Counted from the first letter of the stretch, positions 16,793-26,324 are shown. The stretch is DNA of 64,000 nucleotides from Bowmanella denitrificans (GCF_039522935.1 NZ_BAAAEI010000023.1:310001-374000); one strand, 5' to 3'. The notes: a model not told the origin generated them from the letters alone. Program-made: numbers and translations.

Positions 16793-18187
16793 TTGTCTGA
16801 CTGGTTAACGATAATTCCCCCTCTGCTTGCCATTTTAGTGGTGTTCTGGCGCAAAGAAGTGATTCTGGCGCTGATTGTCTCGTTGTTCTGCTCCGAATTG
16901 CTGCTAATGGCCATGGCCGGGGACAATCTGGGCCAGGCAGGCCTGATGGGCCCCTTTCAAACCCTGGAGCGGGTCGTTTCGGTATTTGACTCTCCCGGCA
17001 ACACCCGCATTCTGGTGTTTTCCCTGATGGTGGGTGCCTTGCTGGCTTATATGCGCTATTCCGGTGGTGTGACCGCGTTGGTGGAAAAGCTGATCAACAA
17101 AGGGGTGGCAAAAAGTCAGCGTCAGGTCGGTTTGCTGTCGTTCTTTACCGGCGTGGTGGTGTTTATTGAGTCCAATTTAAGCGTGCTGACCGCCGGGATC
17201 CTGTCCAGGGGCCTGTTCGACCGATTTAAGATGAGCCGGGCCAGGCTAGCCTATATTATCGACAGCACCAGTGCGCCAATCTGTATTTTGATCCTGCTAA
17301 ATGGCTGGGGCGCATATGTGTTGGGTCTGTTGGGCAACTATCCCACCGAGCAAACCGCTGTTTCTATTCTGATCGGTACTATTCCCCTTAACTTCTATGC
17401 ATTGTTCACCTTGGTGGTGGTGCTGTTCACGATTTTTACCGGCAAGGTCTTTGGCCCTATGCGGGAGTCAGAAAAGCGCCTTAACCAGAATCAGGCCCAC
17501 AGTGAAATTGATTTTAAGGCTACCAAGGCGCGCTTTATGCTGGTCCCACTGCTGACTATGGTACTGGGCATGCTGGGTTTTATGTACTGGACCGGTGATG
17601 GCCAGATTACCCAGGGCGACGGTTCTAAATCTGTGCTTTATTCCACCACCCTGGCCTGTATGGTGGCCTATGCTTTGATGCTGGGGTCCGGGCGCTTTAA
17701 GCACAAGGAACTGGTGGACATAGGCTTTAAGGGCATGGGCGAGTTATTACCGCTGGTCAGTATCGTACTCTTATCGCTGGCCCTGGGTAGCAGCCTGAAG
17801 CAATTAGGAACCGGTGACTTTATTGCCGGCATTGTGGCTGAATCCCTGCCGCTGTTTGTGATCCCGGCACTATTGTTTTTGGCCGGTGCCTTAATTTCTT
17901 TTACCACCGGTACGTCCTGGGGCACTTTTGCTATTCTTATCCCCATTGGTATGCCCATGGTCCTGAATCTGGGCTTACCCCCCGAACTGGTGCTGGCGGC
18001 AATCCTGGGCGGTGGGGTGTTTGGCGATCACTGTTCGCCCATTTCTGATACCACCGCGGTGAGCAGCCTGGCTTCTGGCTGTGACCTGCTTGAACACGTG
18101 CGTACGCAAATCCCTTATGCCTTGTTTTGTGGTGTGTTGACGCTGGTTGCCTACCTGATGGCGGGCTTGTTCTGGATTGGACTATGA
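16793..18187 (+). CDS. NhaC-family Na+/H+ antiporter-like transporter
   Basis: A 464-residue polytopic inner-membrane protein with about eleven hydrophobic segments. The duplicated GxLxxx(S/F)GG-type regions, the DSTSAPI segment (about residue 156) and the C-terminal GDHCSPISDTT motif (about 405) are typical of the NhaC-type Na+/H+ antiporter superfamily. Some members exchange organic acids or amino acids instead of sodium. The TTG start at 16793 is supported by AGGTG six bases upstream. Its stop overlaps the start of the D-Ala-D-Ala dipeptidase gene (ATGA), so the two are translated together. Confidence 0.87.
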   Translation: MSDWLTIIPPLLAILVVFWRKEVILALIVSLFCSELLLMAMAGDNLGQAGLMGPFQTLERVVSVFDSPGNTRILVFSLMVGALLAYMRYSGGVTALVEKLINKGVAKSQRQVGLLSFFTGVVVFIESNLSVLTAGILSRGLFDRFKMSRARLAYIIDSTSAPICILILLNGWGAYVLGLLGNYPTEQTAVSILIGTIPLNFYALFTLVVVLFTIFTGKVFGPMRESEKRLNQNQAHSEIDFKATKARFMLVPLLTMVLGMLGFMYWTGDGQITQGDGSKSVLYSTTLACMVAYALMLGSGRFKHKELVDIGFKGMGELLPLVSIVLLSLALGSSLKQLGTGDFIAGIVAESLPLFVIPALLFLAGALISFTTGTSWGTFAILIPIGMPMVLNLGLPPELVLAAILGGGVFGDHCSPISDTTAVSSLASGCDLLEHVRTQIPYALFCGVLTLVAYLMAGLFWIGL

Positions 18188-18861
18188 AGATATCCCTGAT
18201 TCTGGCGGCAGCCTTATTGGCTTCCCCACTGGTTAATGCCCAGTCAATGCCGGACGATTTTGCTGATATGACGGTGCTGTTGCCGGGCGCTATCTATGAT
18301 ATTCGCTATCACGGCAGCAATAATTTTGTCGGTACGCCGGTAGAAGGCTACTTGGCCGCCAAATGTATTTTGCAGGGAAAAGCAGCAAAAGCATTGCTGA
18401 AGGTGGCAGAGGCGGCAGCAGCCGAGGGGCTGAAATTAAAAATCTTTGATTGCTACCGGCCTACCACGGCCGTGGCGCATTTTATGCGCTGGGCGCAGGA
18501 TTTGTCTGATACCAGCACCAAAGCCGAATATTATCCGAACCTGGGCAAAGACAAACTGGTGGGTGAGTACATCGCCGAACGTTCCGGCCACAGCCGCGGT
18601 GCCACCATTGACCTGACGTTGGTTAAACAGGACGGGCAGGGTCAGTGGCAGGAACTGGATATGGGCTCGGCGTTTGATATGTTCGATACCCTGTCTAATA
18701 CCGACCATCCAGACATCAGTGCAACGCAGCGGGCCAATCGCTACAAACTGAAGGAACTGATGGAGGCGCAGGGTTTTGCCAACTATGCCATGGAATGGTG
18801 GCATTATTCTTTAGTCCCACAGCCTTACCCTGACACTTACTTTGATTTTCCCATTGAATAA
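18184..18861 (+). CDS. D-alanyl-D-alanine dipeptidase (VanX/DdpX family)
   Basis: A 225-residue secreted zinc dipeptidase. A signal peptide (residues 1-20, VNAQ end) is followed by the M15D domain with the zinc motif SGHSRGATID (near residues 138-147) and the catalytic-Glu/zinc-His motif EWWHYS (near 205-210). It cleaves D-Ala-D-Ala, recycling cell-wall dipeptide in the periplasm; this is not by itself evidence for glycopeptide resistance. The ATG overlaps the antiporter stop codon (ATGA), and the signal peptide starting exactly there confirms the start. Confidence 0.93.
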   Translation: MKISLILAAALLASPLVNAQSMPDDFADMTVLLPGAIYDIRYHGSNNFVGTPVEGYLAAKCILQGKAAKALLKVAEAAAAEGLKLKIFDCYRPTTAVAHFMRWAQDLSDTSTKAEYYPNLGKDKLVGEYIAERSGHSRGATIDLTLVKQDGQGQWQELDMGSAFDMFDTLSNTDHPDISATQRANRYKLKELMEAQGFANYAMEWWHYSLVPQPYPDTYFDFPIE

Positions 18862-18887
18862 CCGGCAAATTGTCGGTTATTCAATGG
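18851..18887. terminator. Long perfect inverted repeat between convergent genes
   Basis: CCATTGAATAACCG (18851-18864) and CGGTTATTCAATGG (18874-18887) form a 14-base-pair stem with a 9-base loop. The stem includes the dipeptidase stop codon and ends one base before the hemW stop. It probably ends transcription from both sides; there is no T run. Confidence 0.6.
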
Positions 18888-18888
18888 C

Positions 18889-20046
18889 CTACACCAGCAT
18901 TTCTAACAGGCTGTTCAGGTAACGCCGACCCTGGTCGGTAACTTGCCAGCTTTGTGATGATTCAGCCAGTAATCCCATATCCACAGCCCGAGCCAGCTTG
19001 TCTGCCAGGCCGAATTGTGACAATGCCAGGCCGGTAAACCGGCCATAGTCTTGTTTGGGGCAGGGCTCAACCAGACGCAGGCGATTCATAAAGAACTCGA
19101 ACGGCCGGTCTTCTTCGTCCACCAGATTCTGCTTATCCAGATAGGGGCGCGTGATATCCATATAGCCTTTAGGGTGTTTGATTTTTACCCTGCGCTGAAT
19201 GCTACCTGTCCTGGTGTCGGTTATTTTGCCATGGGCACCACAACCAATCCCCAGGTAGTCACCAAAACGCCAGTAGTTCAGATTATGCTGGCATTGGTGG
19301 CCGGCCAGGCTGTAGCCGGAAATTTCATACTGTTGGTAGCCCGCTGCTTCAAGTAGCGCGTGACCTTGCTGCTGAATCTCCCAGAGAATGTCATCTTCCG
19401 GCAGCTGTGGGGGTTTTGAGGCAAACTGAGTGTTAGGCTCAATAGTCAGTTGATACCAGGACAGATGTGGGGGTTTTTGGGCAATGGCGGTTTGCAGGTC
19501 TGACAAGGCATCATCTAGGCCCTGGTCCGGCAAGCCGTGCATTAAATCCAGATTAAAACTGCGCAGCCCGGCCTGATGAGCAAAACCTGCGGCATTGCGG
19601 GCCTGTGCGCTGTCATGAATACGCCCCAGCGCTTGCAGTTTGTCGGCCTGAAAGCTCTGCACGCCGATGGAGATACGGTTCACACCGGCCTGGCGAAAGC
19701 CGATGAACTTTTCACTTTCCACCGTGCCGGGGTTGGCTTCCAGGGTGATTTCAGCAGCCGGCGCAAGGTTCACTCTGGCACGCACGCCATCCAGAATACG
19801 ATGGATGCCATCAGGGCTGAACAGGCTGGGGGTGCCGCCGCCAAAAAAGATGCTGACGACCTGCCTGTCATCCACCAATAAGGCATCTGTGGCCAAGTCA
19901 TCCAGCAGGTGGCTGATATATTCGGCTTCCGGCAGTTTCTGTTTTTGTCCGTGACTGTTGAAATCACAGTATGGACATTTCTGCACGCACCAGGGAATGT
20001 GGATATATAGCGAAAGGGGCGGCGCTTCGAGGCTAAAATCAGACAA
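18889..20046 (-). CDS. hemW: Radical SAM heme chaperone HemW
   Basis: A 385-residue radical-SAM protein (coproporphyrinogen III oxidase-like, now HemW). The cluster motif is CVQKCPYCDF (Cys-x3-Cys-x2-Cys, residues 21-28). GGGTPS at about 69-74 and the C-terminal HemN-like winged domain (about 300-385) follow. It delivers heme to respiratory enzymes rather than oxidising coproporphyrinogen. The TTG start overlaps the rdgB stop by 8 bases, the usual rdgB-hemW order of gammaproteobacteria. Confidence 0.95.
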   Translation of the reverse strand: MSDFSLEAPPLSLYIHIPWCVQKCPYCDFNSHGQKQKLPEAEYISHLLDDLATDALLVDDRQVVSIFFGGGTPSLFSPDGIHRILDGVRARVNLAPAAEITLEANPGTVESEKFIGFRQAGVNRISIGVQSFQADKLQALGRIHDSAQARNAAGFAHQAGLRSFNLDLMHGLPDQGLDDALSDLQTAIAQKPPHLSWYQLTIEPNTQFASKPPQLPEDDILWEIQQQGHALLEAAGYQQYEISGYSLAGHQCQHNLNYWRFGDYLGIGCGAHGKITDTRTGSIQRRVKIKHPKGYMDITRPYLDKQNLVDEEDRPFEFFMNRLRLVEPCPKQDYGRFTGLALSQFGLADKLARAVDMGLLAESSQSWQVTDQGRRYLNSLLEMLV

Positions 20047-20641
20047 GGGCGGCTTCCAGTTGAGGCAGCAACTGCTTCAGTGCCTGAGCTCGGTGACTGA
20101 GCTGGTTTTTTACCTCAGGGGCTAATTCAGCACTGGTACAAGCTTGCTGTGGCACCCAGAATACCGGGTCGTAACCAAAACCACCGCTACCAACTGGCGC
20201 CTGGGTAATACTGCCGTGCCACTGCCCCTGGCAGATAATGGGGGTTGGATCGTCGGCGTGGCGCAGCCAAACCAATACGCAGATAAAGCGGGCTGAGCGT
20301 TTTGCCATTGGCACGTCTTGCATGGCGCTAAGCAGCTTAGTCACATTGGCCTGGTCGTTGGCCCCAGCGCCAGCGTAGCGGGCAGAATAAATCCCTGGTG
20401 CACCGTCCAGCGCGTCCACGGCCAGACCTGAATCATCGGCAATGGCAGGCAACCCTGTGATACGCGCGGCGTGGCGGGCTTTAAGAATGGCATTCTCTAC
20501 AAAACTCAGGCCGGTTTCTTCGGCATCGGCGACGCCAAACTCACTTTGTACGCGAATATCCACATTCAGTGGGGCCAGCATGTTGGCCAGTTCTTTTACC
20601 TTGCCCGGATTGCCCGTGGCCATAACCCATTGTTGTTGCAT
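20039..20641 (-). CDS. rdgB: XTP/dITP pyrophosphatase RdgB
   Basis: A 200-residue non-canonical purine NTP pyrophosphatase. The start WVMATGNPGKVKEL and the ADDSGLAVDALDGAPG segment (about residues 67-82) are signature motifs of the HAM1/RdgB family. It removes dITP, XTP and similar triphosphates from the nucleotide pool. It is translationally coupled to hemW and divergent from the TonB-like gene, with about 90 bases between the starts. Confidence 0.95.
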   Translation of the reverse strand: MQQQWVMATGNPGKVKELANMLAPLNVDIRVQSEFGVADAEETGLSFVENAILKARHAARITGLPAIADDSGLAVDALDGAPGIYSARYAGAGANDQANVTKLLSAMQDVPMAKRSARFICVLVWLRHADDPTPIICQGQWHGSITQAPVGSGGFGYDPVFWVPQQACTSAELAPEVKNQLSHRAQALKQLLPQLEAALV

Positions 20642-20729
20642 AGACTCAGATCAAAAGGCTGGAAATGGGTTAGTTTACCAGACTACAATCGTCGGCTGGA
20701 AACATATCCTCGTATGCAAGGGAATTCTT

Positions 20730-21785
20730 ATGCATAAGCTTCTGCTGACTTTAGTCTTTTTTACTCTCTCTGCTGTTGCCCAGGACACCGCCAGGTTACT
20801 TAGCGAGGTGGTGGAAGCTATGCCCCTTGAACGTGAAACCCCGGTCTATCCAGAAAAGGAAGCCCGTATGCGCCGCGAAGGCTGGGCGGTGGTCAGTTTT
20901 GTGATTGAGCCCGACGGTACGGTCAGCAATGCCATAGTGGAGGACTCCTCTGGCTATGCCAGTTTTGAGCGTAGCGCCCTCAATGCGGTACAAAAGTGGA
21001 CGTATCGGCCAGCCACCGAAAACGGTCAGCCGGTGCAGCAATGTGAAGCGAAAGTGCGCATGAATTTTCGTCTGCAGGGAAACGAACAGGGCGTTACTCG
21101 CAAATTTAAGCGCCGGGTTAATGAGGGATTTAAGCTAATCAATGCCGGTAAGCTGGAGGAAGCCAGGCAAGTGCTGGATGAAATTGAGGACACCCCCCAA
21201 TGGAACCTGTATGAAGATGCCTGGTTCAATGTACTAAAAGCCGAATACTATGCTGCTAAGGGTAAGCCGAAACAACAACTTACCGCACTGACCCGAGCCT
21301 TGAGTGGCGACCTGCTGCCCGACACCTTACAGTTGACATCAGTTCAGCAAAAGTTGAGCCTGGAACTGCAATTGGGCAAAGCCTCTGATGCCCTGCAGAG
21401 TTTTACCCTTCTGCAGTCACTTGCAGGCAGCGAAGCGGCAGTGGAAAAATTTACGCCCTATATGCAAAAGCTTAAGGCCATGATCGCTGGTGACGAGCTG
21501 TTGGCCATAGAGGGTAACATTCACAGCGACAAGCCCTGGCATCATTTGCTGTCCCGCACCAAGTTCTCACTAGCTAATATACAGGGCCAGTTGGATAAAC
21601 TGGATGTGCGTTGTCAATTGCGCCGCACTACATTCAGCATTGAATCTGACACGGTATGGCATGTGCCATCGCGCTGGGGGCAATGCCATCTTTATGTTTA
21701 TGGCGAACAAGATGCCAGCTTTACCCTGGTTGAATTACCGGATGAAATCCCGGCTGAAATGCAGGAATATCTGTCTGACGACTAA
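20730..21785 (+). CDS. TonB C-terminal-domain protein
   Basis: A 351-residue secreted protein. A signal peptide (about residues 1-16) is followed by a TonB-like C-terminal domain (about 25-115: the TPVYPEKEARMRREG...FVIEPDGTV...WTYRPA pattern). A long helical region follows with TPR-like content (about 125-235), then a small beta-rich end. The TonB domain sits at the N-terminal side with no membrane anchor, so this is not classical TonB; it may interact with envelope partners. ATG at 20730 is chosen for its signal peptide and the AAGGGA seven bases upstream. The frame is open far upstream over rdgB, but that part is not real coding. Confidence 0.8.
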   Translation: MHKLLLTLVFFTLSAVAQDTARLLSEVVEAMPLERETPVYPEKEARMRREGWAVVSFVIEPDGTVSNAIVEDSSGYASFERSALNAVQKWTYRPATENGQPVQQCEAKVRMNFRLQGNEQGVTRKFKRRVNEGFKLINAGKLEEARQVLDEIEDTPQWNLYEDAWFNVLKAEYYAAKGKPKQQLTALTRALSGDLLPDTLQLTSVQQKLSLELQLGKASDALQSFTLLQSLAGSEAAVEKFTPYMQKLKAMIAGDELLAIEGNIHSDKPWHHLLSRTKFSLANIQGQLDKLDVRCQLRRTTFSIESDTVWHVPSRWGQCHLYVYGEQDASFTLVELPDEIPAEMQEYLSDD

Positions 21786-21803
21786 TACTGCATCGGAGCT
21801 GTC

Positions 21804-22721
21804 GTGATCCCGCTGGTTTTTCACCCAATTTATAGTCAACTGGCGTTACCCTACAGGCATCGTTTCCCCATTCAAAAATACCAGGCGATTCGCGATGCCC
21901 TGCAACAGCAAGGTGTGCCGGATAGTTGGTTTTTTCAGCCTGAAGCTCTCGACCCTCGACAGCTTACCCACGTTTTTGATGCAGACTATTTGCAGCAGCT
22001 TTGCAGCGGCAGCCTGGATGTAAAGGCTATGCGTCGTATCGGTTTCCCCTGGTCACAGCAGCTTATTCGCCGCACCCTGACGGCAGCGGGCGGCACCGTG
22101 CTGACGGCGCAATTGGCCCTGCAATATGGCAAGGCGATTAATCTTACCGGGGGTTACCACCATGCCTTTGCCGATTTTGGCTCGGGTTTTTGTATGCTCA
22201 ATGATTTGTATCTGGCAGCACTGGCGATGCTTCGCGCCCCTGGCATTGACAGGGTGCTGGTGTTTGATTGTGATGTGCACCAGGGGGATGGCACCGCTAA
22301 GCTGGCCCAGGGCGATAACCGTATTGTTACGGTGTCATTGCATGGCGAGAAAAACTTCCCGCACCGTAAGCAGATATCAGATATGGACTTTCCTTTACCA
22401 AAAGGTACTGAAGATCAGGCCTATCTGGACACCCTGGATACCGCGCTGACCTTGGCAATTAATCTGTACCGGCCCGATGCGGTGATTTACGATGCCGGGG
22501 TGGATGTGCATATCGATGATGATCTGGGACATCTGCACCTTAGTACGCAAGGGGTCTACCAGCGAGACAAACTGGTGTTTGATACCTGCGCTGAAAAAAG
22601 CCTGCCCATCGCTGCGGTGATTGGTGGTGGGTATCAGCGTGATATTGCTGCCCTCACACAGGTGCATTTGCAGCTATTCAATGCGGCGGGAGTAGGCAGC
22701 CCGTCAGACAGGCTGCCATAA
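21804..22721 (+). CDS. Histone deacetylase-family amidohydrolase
   Basis: A 305-residue zinc amidohydrolase of the arginase/deacetylase fold. GGYHHAF (about residues 114-120) has the catalytic His pair, FDCDVHQGDGT (about 151-161) has the zinc-binding Asp and His, and DAGVDVH (about 230-236) holds the third ligand region. Bacterial members deacetylate small amides or acetylpolyamines rather than histones. The GTG start has CGGAGC upstream. It lies 18 bases after the TonB-domain gene and may be co-transcribed. Confidence 0.9.
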   Translation: MIPLVFHPIYSQLALPYRHRFPIQKYQAIRDALQQQGVPDSWFFQPEALDPRQLTHVFDADYLQQLCSGSLDVKAMRRIGFPWSQQLIRRTLTAAGGTVLTAQLALQYGKAINLTGGYHHAFADFGSGFCMLNDLYLAALAMLRAPGIDRVLVFDCDVHQGDGTAKLAQGDNRIVTVSLHGEKNFPHRKQISDMDFPLPKGTEDQAYLDTLDTALTLAINLYRPDAVIYDAGVDVHIDDDLGHLHLSTQGVYQRDKLVFDTCAEKSLPIAAVIGGGYQRDIAALTQVHLQLFNAAGVGSPSDRLP

Positions 22722-22728
22722 CCGCATT

Positions 22729-23166
22729 TTAGTCGCAGAACCTATTGCCTTCGGTGTCCATTTCACAGGGGATCCATACCGCTTCCTCGCGACATGAACC
22801 TTCCACCTGACGCCGCTGTGTGGTGATGTCATAGTCATGACTTTGACTGGTCAAGGGTAATTGCCCTTCAAAGGTGACAAATTCCCAGCGGCCTTCGTTG
22901 TCATTCCAGATTTTACTGCGCCTGGTAACATAATGGCTGGCCGGACAGCTTGTATGGCCGTCTAAGCGACTTTGCGCCGTGGCCTGCATAGCCTGTCTGG
23001 GGCGATTGTTGGAGTAAATTTGCCCTGCGTAAGCACAATGCGTAACAGGGTGCTGAATCTCAACGGTTTCATAGTCGCACACCGTGCGAAAATCCCAGTA
23101 TCCGGAAGCACTGGCTCCGAGGCTGAATAATCCGGCACTCAGGGCGCAAAGATAACGATATTTCAT
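22729..23166 (-). CDS. Small secreted protein of unknown function
   Basis: A 145-residue protein with a signal peptide (about residues 1-20, ASAS end) and six Cys in the mature part, suggesting disulphide bonds in the periplasm or outside. No family is recognised. ATG at 23166 is preferred over the ATG at 23175 because AAAGG lies at a proper distance only for the former. It converges with the deacetylase gene, whose stop is 8 bases away. Confidence 0.65.
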   Translation of the reverse strand: MKYRYLCALSAGLFSLGASASGYWDFRTVCDYETVEIQHPVTHCAYAGQIYSNNRPRQAMQATAQSRLDGHTSCPASHYVTRRSKIWNDNEGRWEFVTFEGQLPLTSQSHDYDITTQRRQVEGSCREEAVWIPCEMDTEGNRFCD

Positions 23167-23526
23167 TTTGATCATCCTTTTCTAATGTATTGAATATCTG
23201 GCATCTCCATATAGACAGCCCCTCACTTTCTGAAGATGCCCAATGGCAGGCGAGGGAATACTATTACTGTCCGCTTTTTACTCTGCGGTAACTGAGGCTG
23301 AGGCTCTATCATCAACTGCGCGTATTCTGCCTGCAGAAGTGCAACGATTAGATGGCTGTTGTATGGAAGTGCAAGGGAATTGGCGCTAGTTGCTGGCTGA
23401 GTAATCTCGCTTTGGCACAGACTGCGCATTTTATATCTTGGGGCCCGCACCTTGCTTGCCAGCCCTTTGCCTAGGCGCCAGCGCCTGCCATAGTGGCCAT
23501 TCCCGCAACAGAAGGAATGTTCCGCA
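23167..23526. other. Divergent intergenic region without a supported gene
   Basis: About 360 bases between two divergent secreted-protein genes. A minus-strand frame is open from 23223 to 23534 but has no recognisable content and overlaps the start of the next gene. No repeat or hairpin stands out; the region probably holds both promoters. Confidence 0.5.
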
Positions 23527-24960
23527 ATGAACAAGTTTGTCTCTTATGGCCTGCGTGCCACGTTGTTAAGTTCGGCCTTGTTTTCACCCTTACTGACGCT
23601 ACCTGTGGCTGCAGCGCCGCTAAGCCAGGCCAAAGCCGTATTTGTCGGTCATAGTCTGATCAACTATGACATGCCACATATGCTCAGGCAGATGGCGCGC
23701 AGTCAGGGCCTTAGCCTGGAAAACGCCGTGCAGGTGAATAACGGCACGCCGCTGAAAATCAATTGGGAAACCTGCCATCAGGCCGATTTTGAAGGGCCCT
23801 GGCCACCGCAATACTTTGCCTGCGATGAAATTGAAAACGCCGCAAGCCAGCCTTTCGATGTGTTGATTGCCACCGACGCGAATAACTCCATCAACAGTAA
23901 CCACGTATGGAATCAAACCCAGGTGTATCTGGAGCAGTTTACCGAGCTGCTGTTAAGTCATAATGTGCAGGCCAGAAGCTTTTTGTTTACCAGTTGGGAA
24001 GAGCTGCACTACCACAACGGCGATTGGCTGGATGCCATTGATGCGGAACTGGCCGAGTACGAGCAGATTGCCACCGAAGCAGAGGCCCTGTCGGCCCAGC
24101 GCGGGCGACATGCCGAGATTCAGGTGATCCCGGTGAATCTGGCCCTTAAACGACTGATTATGGATATAGAGCAGGGACGAGTGCCGGGACTAACAAGCCG
24201 CACCGACCTGTTTGTTGATCAGGTCCATATGAATGGCATAGGGAATTACTATGTGGCCTCGGTTGTGTACTCGGCAGTGTTTGGCCAGTCGCCCGAGGGA
24301 GCCAGTGCCCGCATGGATGGGCATTGGGGCGATGTTTTGGTGGATTTACCGGCTGCACAGGCTCAGGCCCTGCAATCACTGGCCTGGCAGGTGGTGTCTG
24401 ATTATCTGCAACTGGGCAGCGATCAACCAGCTATCACCAACATGCACGCCAGCGCCAATGCGCAAACCTGGGGAATCGACCTGACCTGGACACCGCCTGC
24501 CGTACCCTTGCAATATTATAAGCTGGTGCTTAACGGTGAAGTGATCACCGCCTTACCTGGTGATGCCCAGAGCTATGAACTGGCATGGCTTGAGCAGCGA
24601 ACCGAACATCAGATTCGTCTGCAAGCCTACGACTTTTCCCACCAGTTGGTGGCTGAGGCCCAAATCAGCAGTTATGCCGGTGATTATCAGGCACCTACAC
24701 AACCGCAGGGGCTTAGCGTCAGCCGTTCGGGGGAATATGGCCTGAGTTTGAGTTGGCAGCCTGCCAGTGATGATAACGCCGTGGCGCTGTATAAGATTTA
24801 TCGCAATGGCCAGGCCTACACGCATGTTGCTGCACCTGGGTTTGTTGATCACTGGCCACCGGCCGGGGTGAACCAGTACCAGATCCAGGCGGTGGATCAG
24901 CATGACAACCAGTCTGCGCTGAGTGATGTGGTCAGTGCCCCCGAGATGGTATACCCCTAA
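23527..24960 (+). CDS. Secreted SGNH/GDSL-like hydrolase with fibronectin III-like repeats
   Basis: A 477-residue exported protein. A signal peptide spans about residues 1-29. The first half resembles an SGNH hydrolase: a VFVGHSLINYDMP block I-like segment with Ser in GHS (about 40-42), and a late DQVHMNGIGNYY segment supplying Asp and His. Two fibronectin type III-like modules follow (about 300-375 and 385-470, each with proline-rich starts and L-x-W strands). It may act on an acylated polysaccharide or lipid outside the cell. AAGGAATG precedes the ATG. A strong bidirectional terminator follows. Confidence 0.65.
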   Translation: MNKFVSYGLRATLLSSALFSPLLTLPVAAAPLSQAKAVFVGHSLINYDMPHMLRQMARSQGLSLENAVQVNNGTPLKINWETCHQADFEGPWPPQYFACDEIENAASQPFDVLIATDANNSINSNHVWNQTQVYLEQFTELLLSHNVQARSFLFTSWEELHYHNGDWLDAIDAELAEYEQIATEAEALSAQRGRHAEIQVIPVNLALKRLIMDIEQGRVPGLTSRTDLFVDQVHMNGIGNYYVASVVYSAVFGQSPEGASARMDGHWGDVLVDLPAAQAQALQSLAWQVVSDYLQLGSDQPAITNMHASANAQTWGIDLTWTPPAVPLQYYKLVLNGEVITALPGDAQSYELAWLEQRTEHQIRLQAYDFSHQLVAEAQISSYAGDYQAPTQPQGLSVSRSGEYGLSLSWQPASDDNAVALYKIYRNGQAYTHVAAPGFVDHWPPAGVNQYQIQAVDQHDNQSALSDVVSAPEMVYP

Positions 24961-24963
24961 AGA

Positions 24964-24992
24964 AAAACAGCGGCTTTAAGGGCCGCTGTTTT
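24964..24992. terminator. Bidirectional terminator between convergent genes
   Basis: AAAACAGCGGC and GCCGCTGTTTT form a perfect stem with a 7-base loop and A/T tracts on both sides, placed exactly between the hydrolase stop (24960) and the srmB stop (24994). Confidence 0.9.
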
Positions 24993-24993
24993 C

Positions 24994-26205
24994 TCATTTT
25001 TTGGTGGTTTTCTTTTTGCCTGCTTTTTTATTAGCGGCTTTTTTCTTCTTGGCCGGTAGGCTGGGGGCCTTATGTTTGGGTTTTAAGCCTTCAATCACCC
25101 GGCGTTTCAGTACTTCACCGGTGTAACGCTCTACCTTGGGTACCATGGCAATATCATGGGCTTCCACCAGAGAAATGGCGGTGCCTTTTTTGCCGGCGCG
25201 ACCAGTACGACCAATGCGGTGCAAATACACATCGGCGGTACGTGGCATATCGTAGTTAATTACATGGCTGACATCCGGCACATCAATGCCGCGGGCGGCC
25301 ACATCGGTGGCGATCAGCAGTTTAACTTCGCCAGCCTTAAAGCGGGCAATGGCCAGATTACGTTTGTCCTGTGGCATTTCGCCTTGCAGGTAACAGTTGG
25401 CAATGCCTTCTGAATCCAGCTTGCCGCGCAGTTCCATTAAACGGTCGCGGGTTTTAACAAACACAATGGCGGTTTGTACCTGATTCTTCAGAATATGGCT
25501 GAGCAAGGCGTATTTATGGGCGGCGTCGTCGCACAGGTGGATCCATTGCAGGATCTTGCCCTGTTCGCTGCGGGTGGCGCTGGCCTGTACTTCCACCGGG
25601 TCATTCAGAATATCGCGGGCAAAGCGGGCCACACCGCCGCCTTCCAACGTCGCGGAAAACAGGTAAGTTTGCTTGCGCCAGCGTGCCTCGGCGGCAATCT
25701 GGTTGACAATGCCGCCAAAGCCCATATCCAGCATACGGTCGGCCTCATCAAGAATAAAAATCTCGATTTCCCGGCAGTCAAAGCTTTCTTTTTCAATATG
25801 TTCAAACAAACGGCCAGGGGTGGCGACCAGAATATCCAGATTCTGTTCCAGTAAATCTTTGTCGGTGCCATAGTTGATGCCACCGGTGATCACACCGCAA
25901 TTAAAGCGGGTAAACTGGCTGAGGGCTTTGGCCTGCTCATAGACCTGCAGGGCCAGCTCGCGGGTGGGGGTTAGGATCAGTACCCGGCAGGCACCGGGAT
26001 CGCGGCGCGGATTGTCCAGTAAAAACTGCAGAGCGGGCAGTAAGAAGGCCGCTGTTTTACCTGTGCCGGTGGGGGCCGAGGCCAGAATGTCCTTCATGTC
26101 CATGGCGGCCGGAATGACTTGTTGCTGGATGCCGGTGGGCTTCTTAAAACCCATTTCTTTACAGGCACTTACCAGCGCATCATCTAAATCCAACTCATCA
26201 AACAT
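24994..26205 (-). CDS. srmB: DEAD-box RNA helicase SrmB
   Basis: A 403-residue DEAD-box helicase. In order: Q motif (PTGIQQQ), APTGTGKT (motif I), PTREL, TPGR, DEAD (motif II), SAT (motif III), ATDVAARGID and HRIGRTGRAG (motif VI), then a Lys-rich tail. The LDDALVSACKEMGF start, DRMLDMGF and SLVEAHD stretches match SrmB, which helps early 50S ribosome assembly. The ATG at 26205 aligns with the SrmB N-terminus; the frame stays open 56 codons further upstream without homology. Confidence 0.92.
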   Translation of the reverse strand: MFDELDLDDALVSACKEMGFKKPTGIQQQVIPAAMDMKDILASAPTGTGKTAAFLLPALQFLLDNPRRDPGACRVLILTPTRELALQVYEQAKALSQFTRFNCGVITGGINYGTDKDLLEQNLDILVATPGRLFEHIEKESFDCREIEIFILDEADRMLDMGFGGIVNQIAAEARWRKQTYLFSATLEGGGVARFARDILNDPVEVQASATRSEQGKILQWIHLCDDAAHKYALLSHILKNQVQTAIVFVKTRDRLMELRGKLDSEGIANCYLQGEMPQDKRNLAIARFKAGEVKLLIATDVAARGIDVPDVSHVINYDMPRTADVYLHRIGRTGRAGKKGTAISLVEAHDIAMVPKVERYTGEVLKRRVIEGLKPKHKAPSLPAKKKKAANKKAGKKKTTKK

Positions 26206-26324
26206 TATCCGCCCCTTATGGCCACCATCAAACAGGCCGGGATTATAAGTGAGTTTTGCTAAGGCTGCCCAAAATAATTGATCTGGGTCGTGCCCAGTAA
26301 ACCCGTATTTGGCATCCAGGGTTG

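Noticed and set aside
18184..18861. VanX-type dipeptidase as a vancomycin-resistance gene
   Set aside because: No vanHA or regulatory genes are nearby and the host is Gram-negative; a signal peptide and pairing with a transporter fit dipeptide recycling.
20442..20729. Upstream extension of the TonB-domain gene over rdgB
   Set aside because: It is antisense to the RdgB signature motifs; the signal peptide and ribosome-binding site place the start at 20730.
23223..23534. A 103-codon minus-strand frame between two secreted-protein genes
   Set aside because: No recognisable domain, no clear ribosome-binding site, and it overlaps the signal-peptide start of the gene at 23527.
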